DNA of 40,600 bases from Micromonospora craterilacus (GTDB taxonomy: Bacteria; Actinomycetota; Actinomycetes; Mycobacteriales; Micromonosporaceae), in NCBI RefSeq assembly GCF_003236315.1, contig NZ_POTY01000026.1, positions 1-40,600 on the forward strand. The letters run 5' to 3'. Positions 34,315-40,600 of the stretch are shown here, in pieces. The translations under genes and the position numbers were made by a program. The number at the start of each line of letters is the position of its first letter. Positions within the stretch are counted from its first letter, which is position 1. Below the pieces are notes generated by a model that saw nothing but the letters and a program-made list of their open reading frames with translations, had not been told where the DNA came from and searched no databases.

Positions 34315-35741
34315 CCGAGCAGATCGTCCAGCCCCTGACCCAGGAGGAGCAGCTCGCCGCCCTGGGCAACTACGAGTACGGCTGGGCCGACCCGGACGTC
34401 GCCGGGGCCGCCGCCCAGCGCGGCCTCAGCGAGGCGGTGGTGCGGGACATCTCGGCCAAGAAGAACGAGCCCGCCTGGATGCTCGACCTGCGGCTGAAGG
34501 GCCTGCGGCTGTTCGGTCGCAAGCCGATGCCGGCCTGGGGCGCCGACCTCACCGGGATCGACTTCGACAACATCAAGTACTTCGTGCGCTCCACCGAGAA
34601 GCAGGCCGCCAGCTGGGAGGACCTGCCCGAGGACATCAAGAACACCTACGACAAGCTGGGCATCCCGGAGGCGGAGAAGCAGCGGCTGGTCGCCGGTGTC
34701 GCGGCCCAGTACGAGTCCGAGGTGGTCTACCACAAGATCCGTGAGGACCTGGAGGAGCAGGGTGTCCTCTTCCTGGACACCGACACCGCCCTCAAGGAGC
34801 ACGAGGACGTCTTCAAGGAGTACTTCGGCACGGTGATCCCGGTCGGCGACAACAAGTTCGCCGCGCTGAACACCTCCGTGTGGTCCGGTGGCTCGTTCAT
34901 CTACGTGCCGAAGGGCGTGCACGTGGAGATCCCGCTGCAGGCGTACTTCCGGATCAACACCGAGAACATGGGCCAGTTCGAGCGGACGCTGATCATCGTC
35001 GACGAGGGTGCGTACGTGCACTACGTCGAGGGCTGCACCGCGCCCATCTACTCCTCGGACTCGTTGCACAGCGCCGTGGTGGAGATCATCGTCAAGAAGA
35101 ACGCCCGGTGCCGCTACACGACCATCCAGAACTGGTCGAACAACGTCTACAACCTGGTCACCAAGCGCGCGGTCTGCCACGAGGGCGCGACCATGGAGTG
35201 GATCGACGGCAACATCGGCTCCAAGGTGACCATGAAGTACCCGGCGGTCTACATGACCGGCGAGCACGCCAAGGGCGAGGTGCTCTCGGTGGCCATGGCC
35301 GGCGAGGGCCAGCACCAGGACGCCGGCGCCAAGATGGTGCACGCCGCGCCGCACACCAGCAGCACCATCGTGTCGAAGTCGATCGCCCGGGGCGGCGGCC
35401 GGACCTCGTACCGGGGCCTGGTGCAGGTGCTGGAGGGCTCGCACAGCAGCGCCAGCACGGTCAAGTGCGACGCCCTGCTGGTCGACACCATCTCCCGCTC
35501 CGACACCTACCCGTACGTCGACATCCGTGAGGACGACGTGTCGATGGGGCACGAGGCCACCGTCTCCAAGGTGAGCGAGGACCAGCTCTTCTACCTGATG
35601 AGCCGGGGCCTGAGCGAGGACGAGGCGATGGCGATGATCGTGCGTGGCTTCATCGAGCCGATCGCCAAGGAACTGCCGATGGAGTACGCCCTGGAGCTCA
35701 ACCGCCTGATCGAGCTGCAGATGGAGGGCGCGGTCGGCTGA
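34311..35741 (+). CDS. sufB: Fe-S cluster assembly protein SufB
   Basis: The 476-residue beta-helix protein is the main scaffold subunit of the SufBCD complex, where clusters are built with SufC ATPase and sulfur from SufS/SufU. Family blocks include the N-terminal [30 protein letters not shown] (near 193-212), [13 protein letters not shown] and a conserved cysteine in VKCDALLVD (Cys386), plus the C-terminal [14 protein letters not shown]. No intein is present, unlike in some actinobacteria. The ATG overlaps sufR; a hairpin follows in the 77-base gap before sufD. Confidence 0.97.
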   Translation: MTEQIVQPLTQEEQLAALGNYEYGWADPDVAGAAAQRGLSEAVVRDISAKKNEPAWMLDLRLKGLRLFGRKPMPAWGADLTGIDFDNIKYFVRSTEKQAASWEDLPEDIKNTYDKLGIPEAEKQRLVAGVAAQYESEVVYHKIREDLEEQGVLFLDTDTALKEHEDVFKEYFGTVIPVGDNKFAALNTSVWSGGSFIYVPKGVHVEIPLQAYFRINTENMGQFERTLIIVDEGAYVHYVEGCTAPIYSSDSLHSAVVEIIVKKNARCRYTTIQNWSNNVYNLVTKRAVCHEGATMEWIDGNIGSKVTMKYPAVYMTGEHAKGEVLSVAMAGEGQHQDAGAKMVHAAPHTSSTIVSKSIARGGGRTSYRGLVQVLEGSHSSASTVKCDALLVDTISRSDTYPYVDIREDDVSMGHEATVSKVSEDQLFYLMSRGLSEDEAMAMIVRGFIEPIAKELPMEYALELNRLIELQMEGAVG

Positions 35742-35749
35742 CCCCGCCC

Positions 35750-35775
35750 GGCGGGCCGGCCCGCGCCGGCCCGCC
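35750..35775 (+). other. Intra-operon hairpin between sufB and sufD
   Basis: GGCGGGCCGG pairs perfectly with CCGGCCCGCC around a 6-base loop, nine bases after the sufB stop. It may reduce read-through or protect the upstream mRNA, and so set SufB above SufD. Confidence 0.55.
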
Positions 35776-35818
35776 ACCCGAGCACCAGAACGCCGTCGCA
35801 AAACAGACCAAGGACGAG

Positions 35819-36961
35819 ATGACTACCCAGGCTTCCGCGCCGCCGACCACCAAGTCGCAGGCGCTGCGCTCGTACGACGTCGCCGACTTCCCGGCCCTCA
35901 CCGGCCTGGAGGAGGAGTGGCGCTTCACCCCGCTCAAGCGGCTGCGCGGGCTGGTCGGTGCCGACCGGACCGCCACCGGCACGGTCCGGCACGAGTACGC
36001 CGACCTGCCCGAGGGCGTGACCGTCGAGCGGATCGGCACCGACGACCCCCGGCTGGGCAGCGTGCTCACCCCGGTCGACCGGGTCAGCGCGCTGGCCTAC
36101 AGCGGGACCGGGCAGGCCCTGCTGGTGCGGGTGGCGCAGGACGCCGTGGTGAGTGGCCCGACCATCCTGCGGGCGATCGGCGAAGGCAGCGAGGGCCTGG
36201 CCTTCGGGCACACCTTCGTCGAGGTGGGCCGGTTCGCCGAGGTGATCATCGTGCTGGAGCACGTCGGGTCGGTGACCCTCGCGGACAACGTCGAGGTGTC
36301 GGTGGGTGACGGGGCGAAGCTGACCCTGGTCACCGTCGCCGACTGGGCCGACGACGCGGTGCAGGCGCAGCACCTGAAGGTGAAGCTGGGCCGCGACGCG
36401 CGGGTGCAGCACGTCCAGGTCACCCTCGGTGGCGACCTGGTCCGGCAGTACACCACCGTCGAGTACACCGACCGGGGCGGCGAGGCCGAGCTGTACGGCG
36501 TCTACTTCGCCGACTCCGGCCAGCACCTCGAGCACCGCCAGCTGGTCGACCACACCGTGCCGGACTGCCGCAGCTACGTCGGCTACCGCGGCGCGTTGCA
36601 GGGGGAGAGTGCCCACACGGTCTGGGTCGGCGACGTGCTGATCCGCGCCGAGGCGACCGGCACCGACACGTACGAGATCAACCGGAACCTGCTGCTCACC
36701 GACGGCGGGCGGGCCGACTCCGTACCGAACCTGGAGATCGAGACCGGCGAGATCGCCGGTGCCGGCCACGCGAGCGCCACCGGCCGCTTCGACGACGAGC
36801 AGCTCTTCTACCTGATGGCCCGGGGCATCCCGGAGGCCGAGGCGCGCCGGCTGGTGGTCCGTGGCTTCTTCGCCGAGCTGCTGAACAAGATCCCGGTCGA
36901 GGAGCTGCGCGATCGGCTCGGCGAGGCGATCGAGGCCCGGCTCACCAAGGCCGGCGCCTGA
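35819..36961 (+). CDS. sufD: Fe-S cluster assembly protein SufD
   Basis: The 380-residue SufB paralogue completes the SufBC2D scaffold. The central beta-helix shows repeated short strands (VTLADNVEVSVGDGAKLTLV), then HRQLVDHTVPDCRSYVGYRG and the C-terminal SufB/D signature ARGIPEAEARRLVVRGFFAELL, which mirrors [21 protein letters not shown] of SufB. ATG at 35819 is preceded by AGGACGAG. The stop shares a base with the start of the Rieske gene, so translation is coupled. Confidence 0.95.
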   Translation: MTTQASAPPTTKSQALRSYDVADFPALTGLEEEWRFTPLKRLRGLVGADRTATGTVRHEYADLPEGVTVERIGTDDPRLGSVLTPVDRVSALAYSGTGQALLVRVAQDAVVSGPTILRAIGEGSEGLAFGHTFVEVGRFAEVIIVLEHVGSVTLADNVEVSVGDGAKLTLVTVADWADDAVQAQHLKVKLGRDARVQHVQVTLGGDLVRQYTTVEYTDRGGEAELYGVYFADSGQHLEHRQLVDHTVPDCRSYVGYRGALQGESAHTVWVGDVLIRAEATGTDTYEINRNLLLTDGGRADSVPNLEIETGEIAGAGHASATGRFDDEQLFYLMARGIPEAEARRLVVRGFFAELLNKIPVEELRDRLGEAIEARLTKAGA

Positions 36962-37287
36962 TGATCCGCATCTGCGCCGTCGAGGACGTGCCGAAGGGCA
37001 CCGCGATCAGCGCCGACGTGGACGGCACCCAGATCGCCCTCGTGCATGGCGAGGACGAGCAGTTCTACGCCGTGCACGACGAGTGCTCGCACGCGGCCGT
37101 CGCGCTGTCCGAGGGCGAGGTCGAGGGCTGCACGCTGGAGTGCTGGCTGCACGGTTCCCGATTCGACCTGCGTACCGGTGCGCCGACCGGGCTGCCCGCG
37201 ACCGAACCCGTACCCGTCTACCCCGTCGAAGTCCGCGACGGCGACATCTACGTCAGTCTGACGCCGAGCAATGGAGTGACCCGATAA
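36961..37287 (+). CDS. Rieske-type ferredoxin in the suf operon
   Basis: The 108-residue protein is a single low-potential Rieske domain resembling the ferredoxin subunit of non-heme dioxygenases. Ligands are Cys42-Ser-His44 (ECSHAAVALS) and Cys61-Trp-Leu-His64 (ECWLHGSRFD), without the extra disulfide cysteines seen in the lipoprotein near 5.3 kb. No signal peptide is present, so it is cytoplasmic. Placed between sufD and sufC with one-base overlaps on both sides, it probably supplies electrons or acts as a cluster client in SufBCD assembly; this role is inference from position, a gene order common in actinobacteria. Confidence 0.92.
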   Translation: MIRICAVEDVPKGTAISADVDGTQIALVHGEDEQFYAVHDECSHAAVALSEGEVEGCTLECWLHGSRFDLRTGAPTGLPATEPVPVYPVEVRDGDIYVSLTPSNGVTR

Positions 37288-38060
37288 TGAGCACCCTGGA
37301 GATCCGTGACCTGCAGGTGTCGGTCAAGCTGCCCGAGGGTGAGCTCAAGCCGATCCTGGCCGGTGTCGACCTGATTGTGAAGTCCGGGGAGACCCACGCC
37401 ATCATGGGCCCGAACGGCTCCGGCAAGTCGACTCTGGCGTACTCGATCGCCGGCCACCCGAAGTACGAGATCACCGGCGGTTCGGTGACCCTGGACGGCG
37501 TGGACGTGCTGGAGATGTCCGTCGACGAGCGGGCTCGGGCCGGCCTCTTCCTGGCCATGCAGTACCCGGTCGAGGTGCCCGGCGTGTCGGTGGCGAACTT
37601 CCTGCGTACCGCCAAGACCGCGATCGACGGCGAGGCGCCGAAGCTGCGCACCTGGGGCGGCGAGCTGCGCGGTGCCATGGAGCGCCTGCACATGGACCCG
37701 GCCTTCGCCCAGCGCAACGTCAACGAGGGCTTCTCCGGCGGTGAGAAGAAGCGGCACGAGATCGTGCAGCTGGAGCTGCTCAAGCCGAAGATGGCCATCC
37801 TCGACGAGACCGACTCCGGCCTCGACGTGGACGCGCTGCGCGTGGTCAGCGAGGGCGTGAACCGGGTGCGCGACACCGGCGACACCGGCCTGCTGCTGAT
37901 CACCCACTACACCCGGATCCTGCGCTACATCAAGCCGGACTTCGTGCACGTCTTCGTGGCTGGCCGGATCGTCGAGCAGGGCGGCCCGGAGCTGGCCGAC
38001 AAGCTCGAGGAAGAGGGCTACGAGCGGTACGTGGCCGGGGCCGGCTCGGCGCGGGCCTGA
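37287..38060 (+). CDS. sufC: Fe-S cluster assembly ATPase SufC
   Basis: The 257-residue ABC-type ATPase drives conformational change in SufBCD. Walker A GPNGSGKS is at 41-48, the signature is the SufC-specific FSGGEKKRHEI near 150, Walker B is MAILDETDSGLD (167-178) and the switch histidine follows in LLLITHYTRI. The ATG overlaps the Rieske stop as TAATG. sufS follows after 25 bases with AAGGAAGG upstream of its start. Confidence 0.97.
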   Translation: MSTLEIRDLQVSVKLPEGELKPILAGVDLIVKSGETHAIMGPNGSGKSTLAYSIAGHPKYEITGGSVTLDGVDVLEMSVDERARAGLFLAMQYPVEVPGVSVANFLRTAKTAIDGEAPKLRTWGGELRGAMERLHMDPAFAQRNVNEGFSGGEKKRHEIVQLELLKPKMAILDETDSGLDVDALRVVSEGVNRVRDTGDTGLLLITHYTRILRYIKPDFVHVFVAGRIVEQGGPELADKLEEEGYERYVAGAGSARA

Positions 38061-38085
38061 TCCGAAGGAAGGGCCGGTCACGACG

Positions 38086-39426
38086 ATGACCACCATCGCG
38101 ATCCCGCCGGGGATGCCGCAGTACGACGACGTGCCCCGCTACGACGTGGCGGCGGTACGCGCCGACTTCCCGATCCTCGGTCGGGAGGTCAACGGGCATT
38201 CGCTGGTCTACCTCGACAGCGCCAACACCTCGCACAAGCCGCGCCAGGTGCTGGACGTGCTGCGCGAGCACTACGAGCGGCACAACGCCAACGTGTCCCG
38301 GTCGGTGCACACGCTGGGCACCGAGGCCACCGAGGCGTACGAGGGGGCCCGGGCGAAGGTCGCCGCGTTCGTCAACGCGCCGAGCGTCGACGAGGTGGTG
38401 TTCACCAAGAACTCCACCGAGGCGATCAACATCGTGGCGTACGCCTTCTCCAACGCCTCGCTGCGACCCGACGCCTCTGCGCTGTCTGCTCCGTCCCGGG
38501 GACGCGGGACGGACGATCGGTTCCGGCTCGGGCCGGGCGACGAGGTGGTGATCTCCGAGATGGAGCACCACTCGAACATCGTCCCGTGGCAGTTGCTCTG
38601 CGAGCGCACCGGCGCGACGCTGCGCTGGTTCCCGGTCACCGACAACGGCCGGCTGGACGAGTCGGGCCTGACCGACCTGGTCAACGAGCGGACGAAGATC
38701 GTCTCGCTGGTGCACATGTCCAACATCCTCGGCACGGTCAACGCCACCTCGCGGATCACCGCGCGGGTCCGCGAGGTGGGGGCGCTGCTGCTGCTCGACT
38801 GCTCGCAGTCGGTGCCGCACATGCCGATCGACGTGGTCGACCTGGACGCGGACTTCATCGTCTTCACCGGGCACAAGATGTGCGGCCCGACCGGCATCGG
38901 GGTGCTCTGGGGGCGCTCGGAGCTGCTCGCGGCGATGCCGCCGGTGTTCGGCGGCGGCTCGATGATCGAGACGGTGGCGATGGGCGGCTCGACGTACGCC
39001 GCGCCGCCGGCCCGGTTCGAGGCGGGCACCCCGCCGATCGCCGAGGCGGTCGCGCTCGGCGCGGCGGTGGACTACCTCACCGGCATCGGCATGCGGGCGA
39101 TCCAGTGGCACGAGAAGCAACTGACCGCGTACGCGCTGGACGCCCTGGCCACCGTGCCGGGCCTGCGGATCTTCGGCCCGGAGGTGCCGGTCGGCCGGGG
39201 CGGCACCATCTCCTTCGCCCTGGGCGACGTGCACCCGCATGACGTCGGGCAGGTGCTCGACTCGCTCGGTGTGCAGGTGCGGGTGGGCCACCACTGCGCC
39301 CGGCCGGTCTGCACCCGGTTCGGGGTGCCGGCGACGACCCGGGCCTCGTTCTACCTCTACACCACCACCGAGGAGATCGACGCCCTGGTGGCCGGGCTGG
39401 AGCAGGTGTGGAAGGTGTTCCGATGA
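38086..39426 (+). CDS. sufS: Cysteine desulfurase SufS
   Basis: The 446-residue PLP enzyme takes sulfur from cysteine and passes it to SufU. PLP lysine is Lys264 in TGHKMCGPTG, the active-site cysteine Cys404 in VGHHCARPVC, and the cofactor-stacking histidine lies in EMEHHSNIVPW (159-169). N-terminal PRYDVAAVRADFPIL is family-like. Residues about 126-144 (RPDASALSAPSRGRGTDDR) are an in-frame insertion compared with the sequence I expect before LGPGDEVV, and its DNA contains a perfect 8-bp-stem palindrome. The protein should tolerate it, as the site is a surface loop. Confidence 0.95.
   Translation: MTTIAIPPGMPQYDDVPRYDVAAVRADFPILGREVNGHSLVYLDSANTSHKPRQVLDVLREHYERHNANVSRSVHTLGTEATEAYEGARAKVAAFVNAPSVDEVVFTKNSTEAINIVAYAFSNASLRPDASALSAPSRGRGTDDRFRLGPGDEVVISEMEHHSNIVPWQLLCERTGATLRWFPVTDNGRLDESGLTDLVNERTKIVSLVHMSNILGTVNATSRITARVREVGALLLLDCSQSVPHMPIDVVDLDADFIVFTGHKMCGPTGIGVLWGRSELLAAMPPVFGGGSMIETVAMGGSTYAAPPARFEAGTPPIAEAVALGAAVDYLTGIGMRAIQWHEKQLTAYALDALATVPGLRIFGPEVPVGRGGTISFALGDVHPHDVGQVLDSLGVQVRVGHHCARPVCTRFGVPATTRASFYLYTTTEEIDALVAGLEQVWKVFR
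38490..38513. repeat. Palindrome inside the sufS insertion
   Basis: TCCGTCCC pairs perfectly with GGGACGGA around an 8-base loop within the in-frame insertion of sufS. It could be a small palindromic element captured in the gene. Confidence 0.45.
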
Positions 39427-39449
39427 GCCGGGCGACGCCGGAGCCCGGC
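39427..39449 (+). other. Intra-operon hairpin between sufS and sufU
   Basis: GCCGGGC pairs with GCCCGGC around a 9-base loop immediately after the sufS stop. It leaves the sufU Shine-Dalgarno (GGGAG) free. Confidence 0.4.
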
Positions 39450-39471
39450 GAGTCGACGGGAGTTCAGCCTG

Positions 39472-39948
39472 ATGCAGCTTGAGTCTCTTTACCAGGAGAT
39501 CATCCTGGACCACTACAAGCACCCGCACGGCCGCGGCCTCCGCGACGCCGCCGACCCGGCGGACCAGGTCGGCGAGGCGCACCACGTCAACCCGACCTGC
39601 GGCGACGAGGTGACCATCCGGGTGGCCACCGACGGCGAGCTGCTGCACGACGTGTCGTACGACGGGATGGGCTGCTCGATCAGCCAGGCGTCGGCGAGCG
39701 TGCTGCACGAACTGCTGGTCGGCCGGGGCGCGGTCGAGGCGTTCGAGGTGCATGAGGCGTTCGTGGCGCTGATGTCCGGTCGTGGCCAGGTCACGCCGGA
39801 CGAGGACGTGCTCGGCGACGGGGTGGCGTTCGAGGGAGTCGCCCGCTATCCCGCCCGGGTCAAGTGCGCGCTGTTGCCGTGGATGGCCTTCAAGGACGCC
39901 GCGGCACGCGCCGGTGTGGGCGCGAGCCCGACAGAGGTGAAGGCATGA
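39472..39948 (+). CDS. sufU: Sulfur transfer / Fe-S assembly protein SufU
   Basis: The 158-residue protein is the zinc-dependent sulfur acceptor that stimulates SufS. Zinc and sulfur-transfer residues are Cys43 and Asp45 (NPTCGDEV), Cys68 (GMGCSIS) and Cys132 (VKCALLPW). The SufU-type insertion before the third cysteine (near 85-120) is present, separating it from IscU. ATG at 39472 follows GGGAG. Its last codons and stop lie in the first copy of a 19-base direct repeat that recurs at the start of the next gene. Confidence 0.96.
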   Translation: MQLESLYQEIILDHYKHPHGRGLRDAADPADQVGEAHHVNPTCGDEVTIRVATDGELLHDVSYDGMGCSISQASASVLHELLVGRGAVEAFEVHEAFVALMSGRGQVTPDEDVLGDGVAFEGVARYPARVKCALLPWMAFKDAAARAGVGASPTEVKA

Positions 39949-40032
39949 GCGAGCGTCAGCGAGCGAATCATCGACACGGTGTGCTGGTGCCTCATGCCGG
40001 CGCCCAGCGAAGCGAGGTGAGGGCATGAGTGA
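39934..40032 (+). repeat. Dispersed repeat flanked by duplicated RBS/start sequence
   Basis: GAGGTGAAGGCATGAGCGA (39934-39952) and GAGGTGAGGGCATGAGTGA (40014-40032) match at 17 of 19 bases, exactly 80 bases apart. Between them lies GAGCGAGCGTCAGCGAGCGA and a short GC-rich stretch ending AGCGAAGCGAG, resembling dispersed GAGCGAGCG repeats of Micromonospora-type genomes. The first copy would originally have been a normal ATGA overlap of sufU with the downstream gene. Confidence 0.6.
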
Positions 40033-40501
40033 AAACATCGCCACCGAGGCGAACTCGGCGGCTGGCGAGGGCACGGTGACCGGTCCGGCGGCCACGGAGG
40101 GTGCCGTCGCCGACGGCACCACGCCCGCGGCCGGCGGCTCGGCCGACGGCGCCGCCGGCGGCTCGGCCGACGGCGGCAAGGCCGCCGTCGCCGACATTGA
40201 GGAGGCGATGAAGGACGTCGTCGACCCGGAGTTGGGCATCAACGTGGTCGACCTCGGCCTGCTGTACGGCGTCCACGTCGACGACCAGAACGTGGCCACC
40301 CTGGACATGACGCTGACCTCGGCGGCGTGCCCGCTGACCGACGTGATCGAGGACCAGACCCGCCAGGCGCTGACCACCGGGCCCGGCGGCGGGCTGGTCA
40401 ACGAGATCCGGATCAACTGGGTCTGGCTGCCGCCGTGGGGGCCCGACAAGATTACTGACGAGGGCCGGGATCAGCTCCGCTCCCTCGGCTTCAACGTCTG
40501 A
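40025..40501 (+). CDS. MIP18/DUF59 family metal-sulfur cluster assembly factor (SufT-like)
   Basis: The 158-residue protein ends in a MIP18 (DUF59/PaaD-like) domain of about 100 residues: DPELGINVVDLGLLYGV, MTLTSAACPLTDVI with the conserved cysteine, and INWVWLPPWGPDKIT. Such proteins help mature [4Fe-4S] clusters. The first 55 residues are a low-complexity Ala/Gly/Asp/Thr tail with a repeated GGSADG unit, probably disordered. ATG at 40025 has GAGGTGAGGG upstream, itself the second copy of a direct repeat. It is the last gene of the suf operon. Confidence 0.93.
   Translation: MSENIATEANSAAGEGTVTGPAATEGAVADGTTPAAGGSADGAAGGSADGGKAAVADIEEAMKDVVDPELGINVVDLGLLYGVHVDDQNVATLDMTLTSAACPLTDVIEDQTRQALTTGPGGGLVNEIRINWVWLPPWGPDKITDEGRDQLRSLGFNV
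40130..40174 (+). repeat. Tandem 21-bp direct repeat in the N-terminal tail
   Basis: Two perfect 21-base copies at 40130-40150 and 40154-40174 (period 24) encode the repeated GGSADG segment. The tail probably grew by slippage duplication. Confidence 0.7.
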
Positions 40502-40516
40502 CCGACGCCGTCACCC

Positions 40517-40552
40517 GTCGAGCGCGGCGCCCTTTGGGGCGCCGCGCTCGAC
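40517..40552 (+). terminator. suf operon terminator
   Basis: A perfect 16-bp stem, beginning GTCGAGCGCGGCGCCC, with a TTTG loop lies 15 bases after the last suf stop. There is no long U-tract. Nothing coding is seen in the last 48 bases of the window. Confidence 0.85.
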
Positions 40553-40600
40553 GCATCTCCACCCCGCGTACCCGGCGTGCCCCGCGCTGCGGACCTCGCG

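Overview
The window is GC-rich actinobacterial chromosome. Mycothiol-dependent enzyme architecture, an RbpA protein, WhiA, OpcA and a SufR-led suf operon all point to Actinobacteria. Two tandem GGGGCCC-type intergenic palindromes and a GAGCGAGCG-type dispersed repeat resemble elements I associate with Micromonospora and Salinispora, so Micromonosporaceae is the best guess (inference, not tested). No phage, transposase, CRISPR array, tRNA or rRNA was seen. The region reads as conserved core genome with a few accessory inserts.

Left part (1-13.9 kb): a truncated maleylpyruvate-isomerase-like gene, a 13-codon upstream ORF followed by rsgA, then uvrA, a Tat-exported Rieske lipoprotein, and a secreted penicillin-acylase-family enzyme with a C-terminal discoidin domain on the opposite strand. 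Next come uvrC, a convergent recQ and an unknown membrane-anchored protein. Three of these genes belong to DNA repair.

Middle (14-21.2 kb): rapZ-yvcK-whiA, then gap-pgk-tpiA-secG with overlapping or closely spaced genes, a strong terminator and an RbpA-family gene. A convergent block on the minus strand (21.3-29.7 kb) reads tkt-tal-pgi-zwf-opcA-pgl, that is the pentose phosphate pathway and its entry from glucose-6-phosphate. Lower glycolysis and the pentose phosphate genes therefore meet tail to tail at a repeat pair.

Right part (29.9-40.6 kb): ctaB and ctaA (heme A synthesis) flank an unknown 111-residue protein and an ATP-grasp ligase. The window closes with an iron-sulfur cluster assembly operon, sufR-sufB-sufD-Rieske ferredoxin-sufC-sufS-sufU-MIP18-family gene, ending in a 16-bp-stem terminator.

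I did not find a clearly new multi-gene system. The signals beyond routine annotation are a recurrent leaderless-promoter pattern (a TANNNT box 6-7 bases before seven start codons), the rsgA upstream ORF, an apparent 80-bp insertion that duplicated a ribosome-binding site and start codon between the last two suf genes, a palindrome-bearing in-frame insertion in sufS, a variable linker inside the UvrC nuclease domain, and a hairpin that covers the pgi start.
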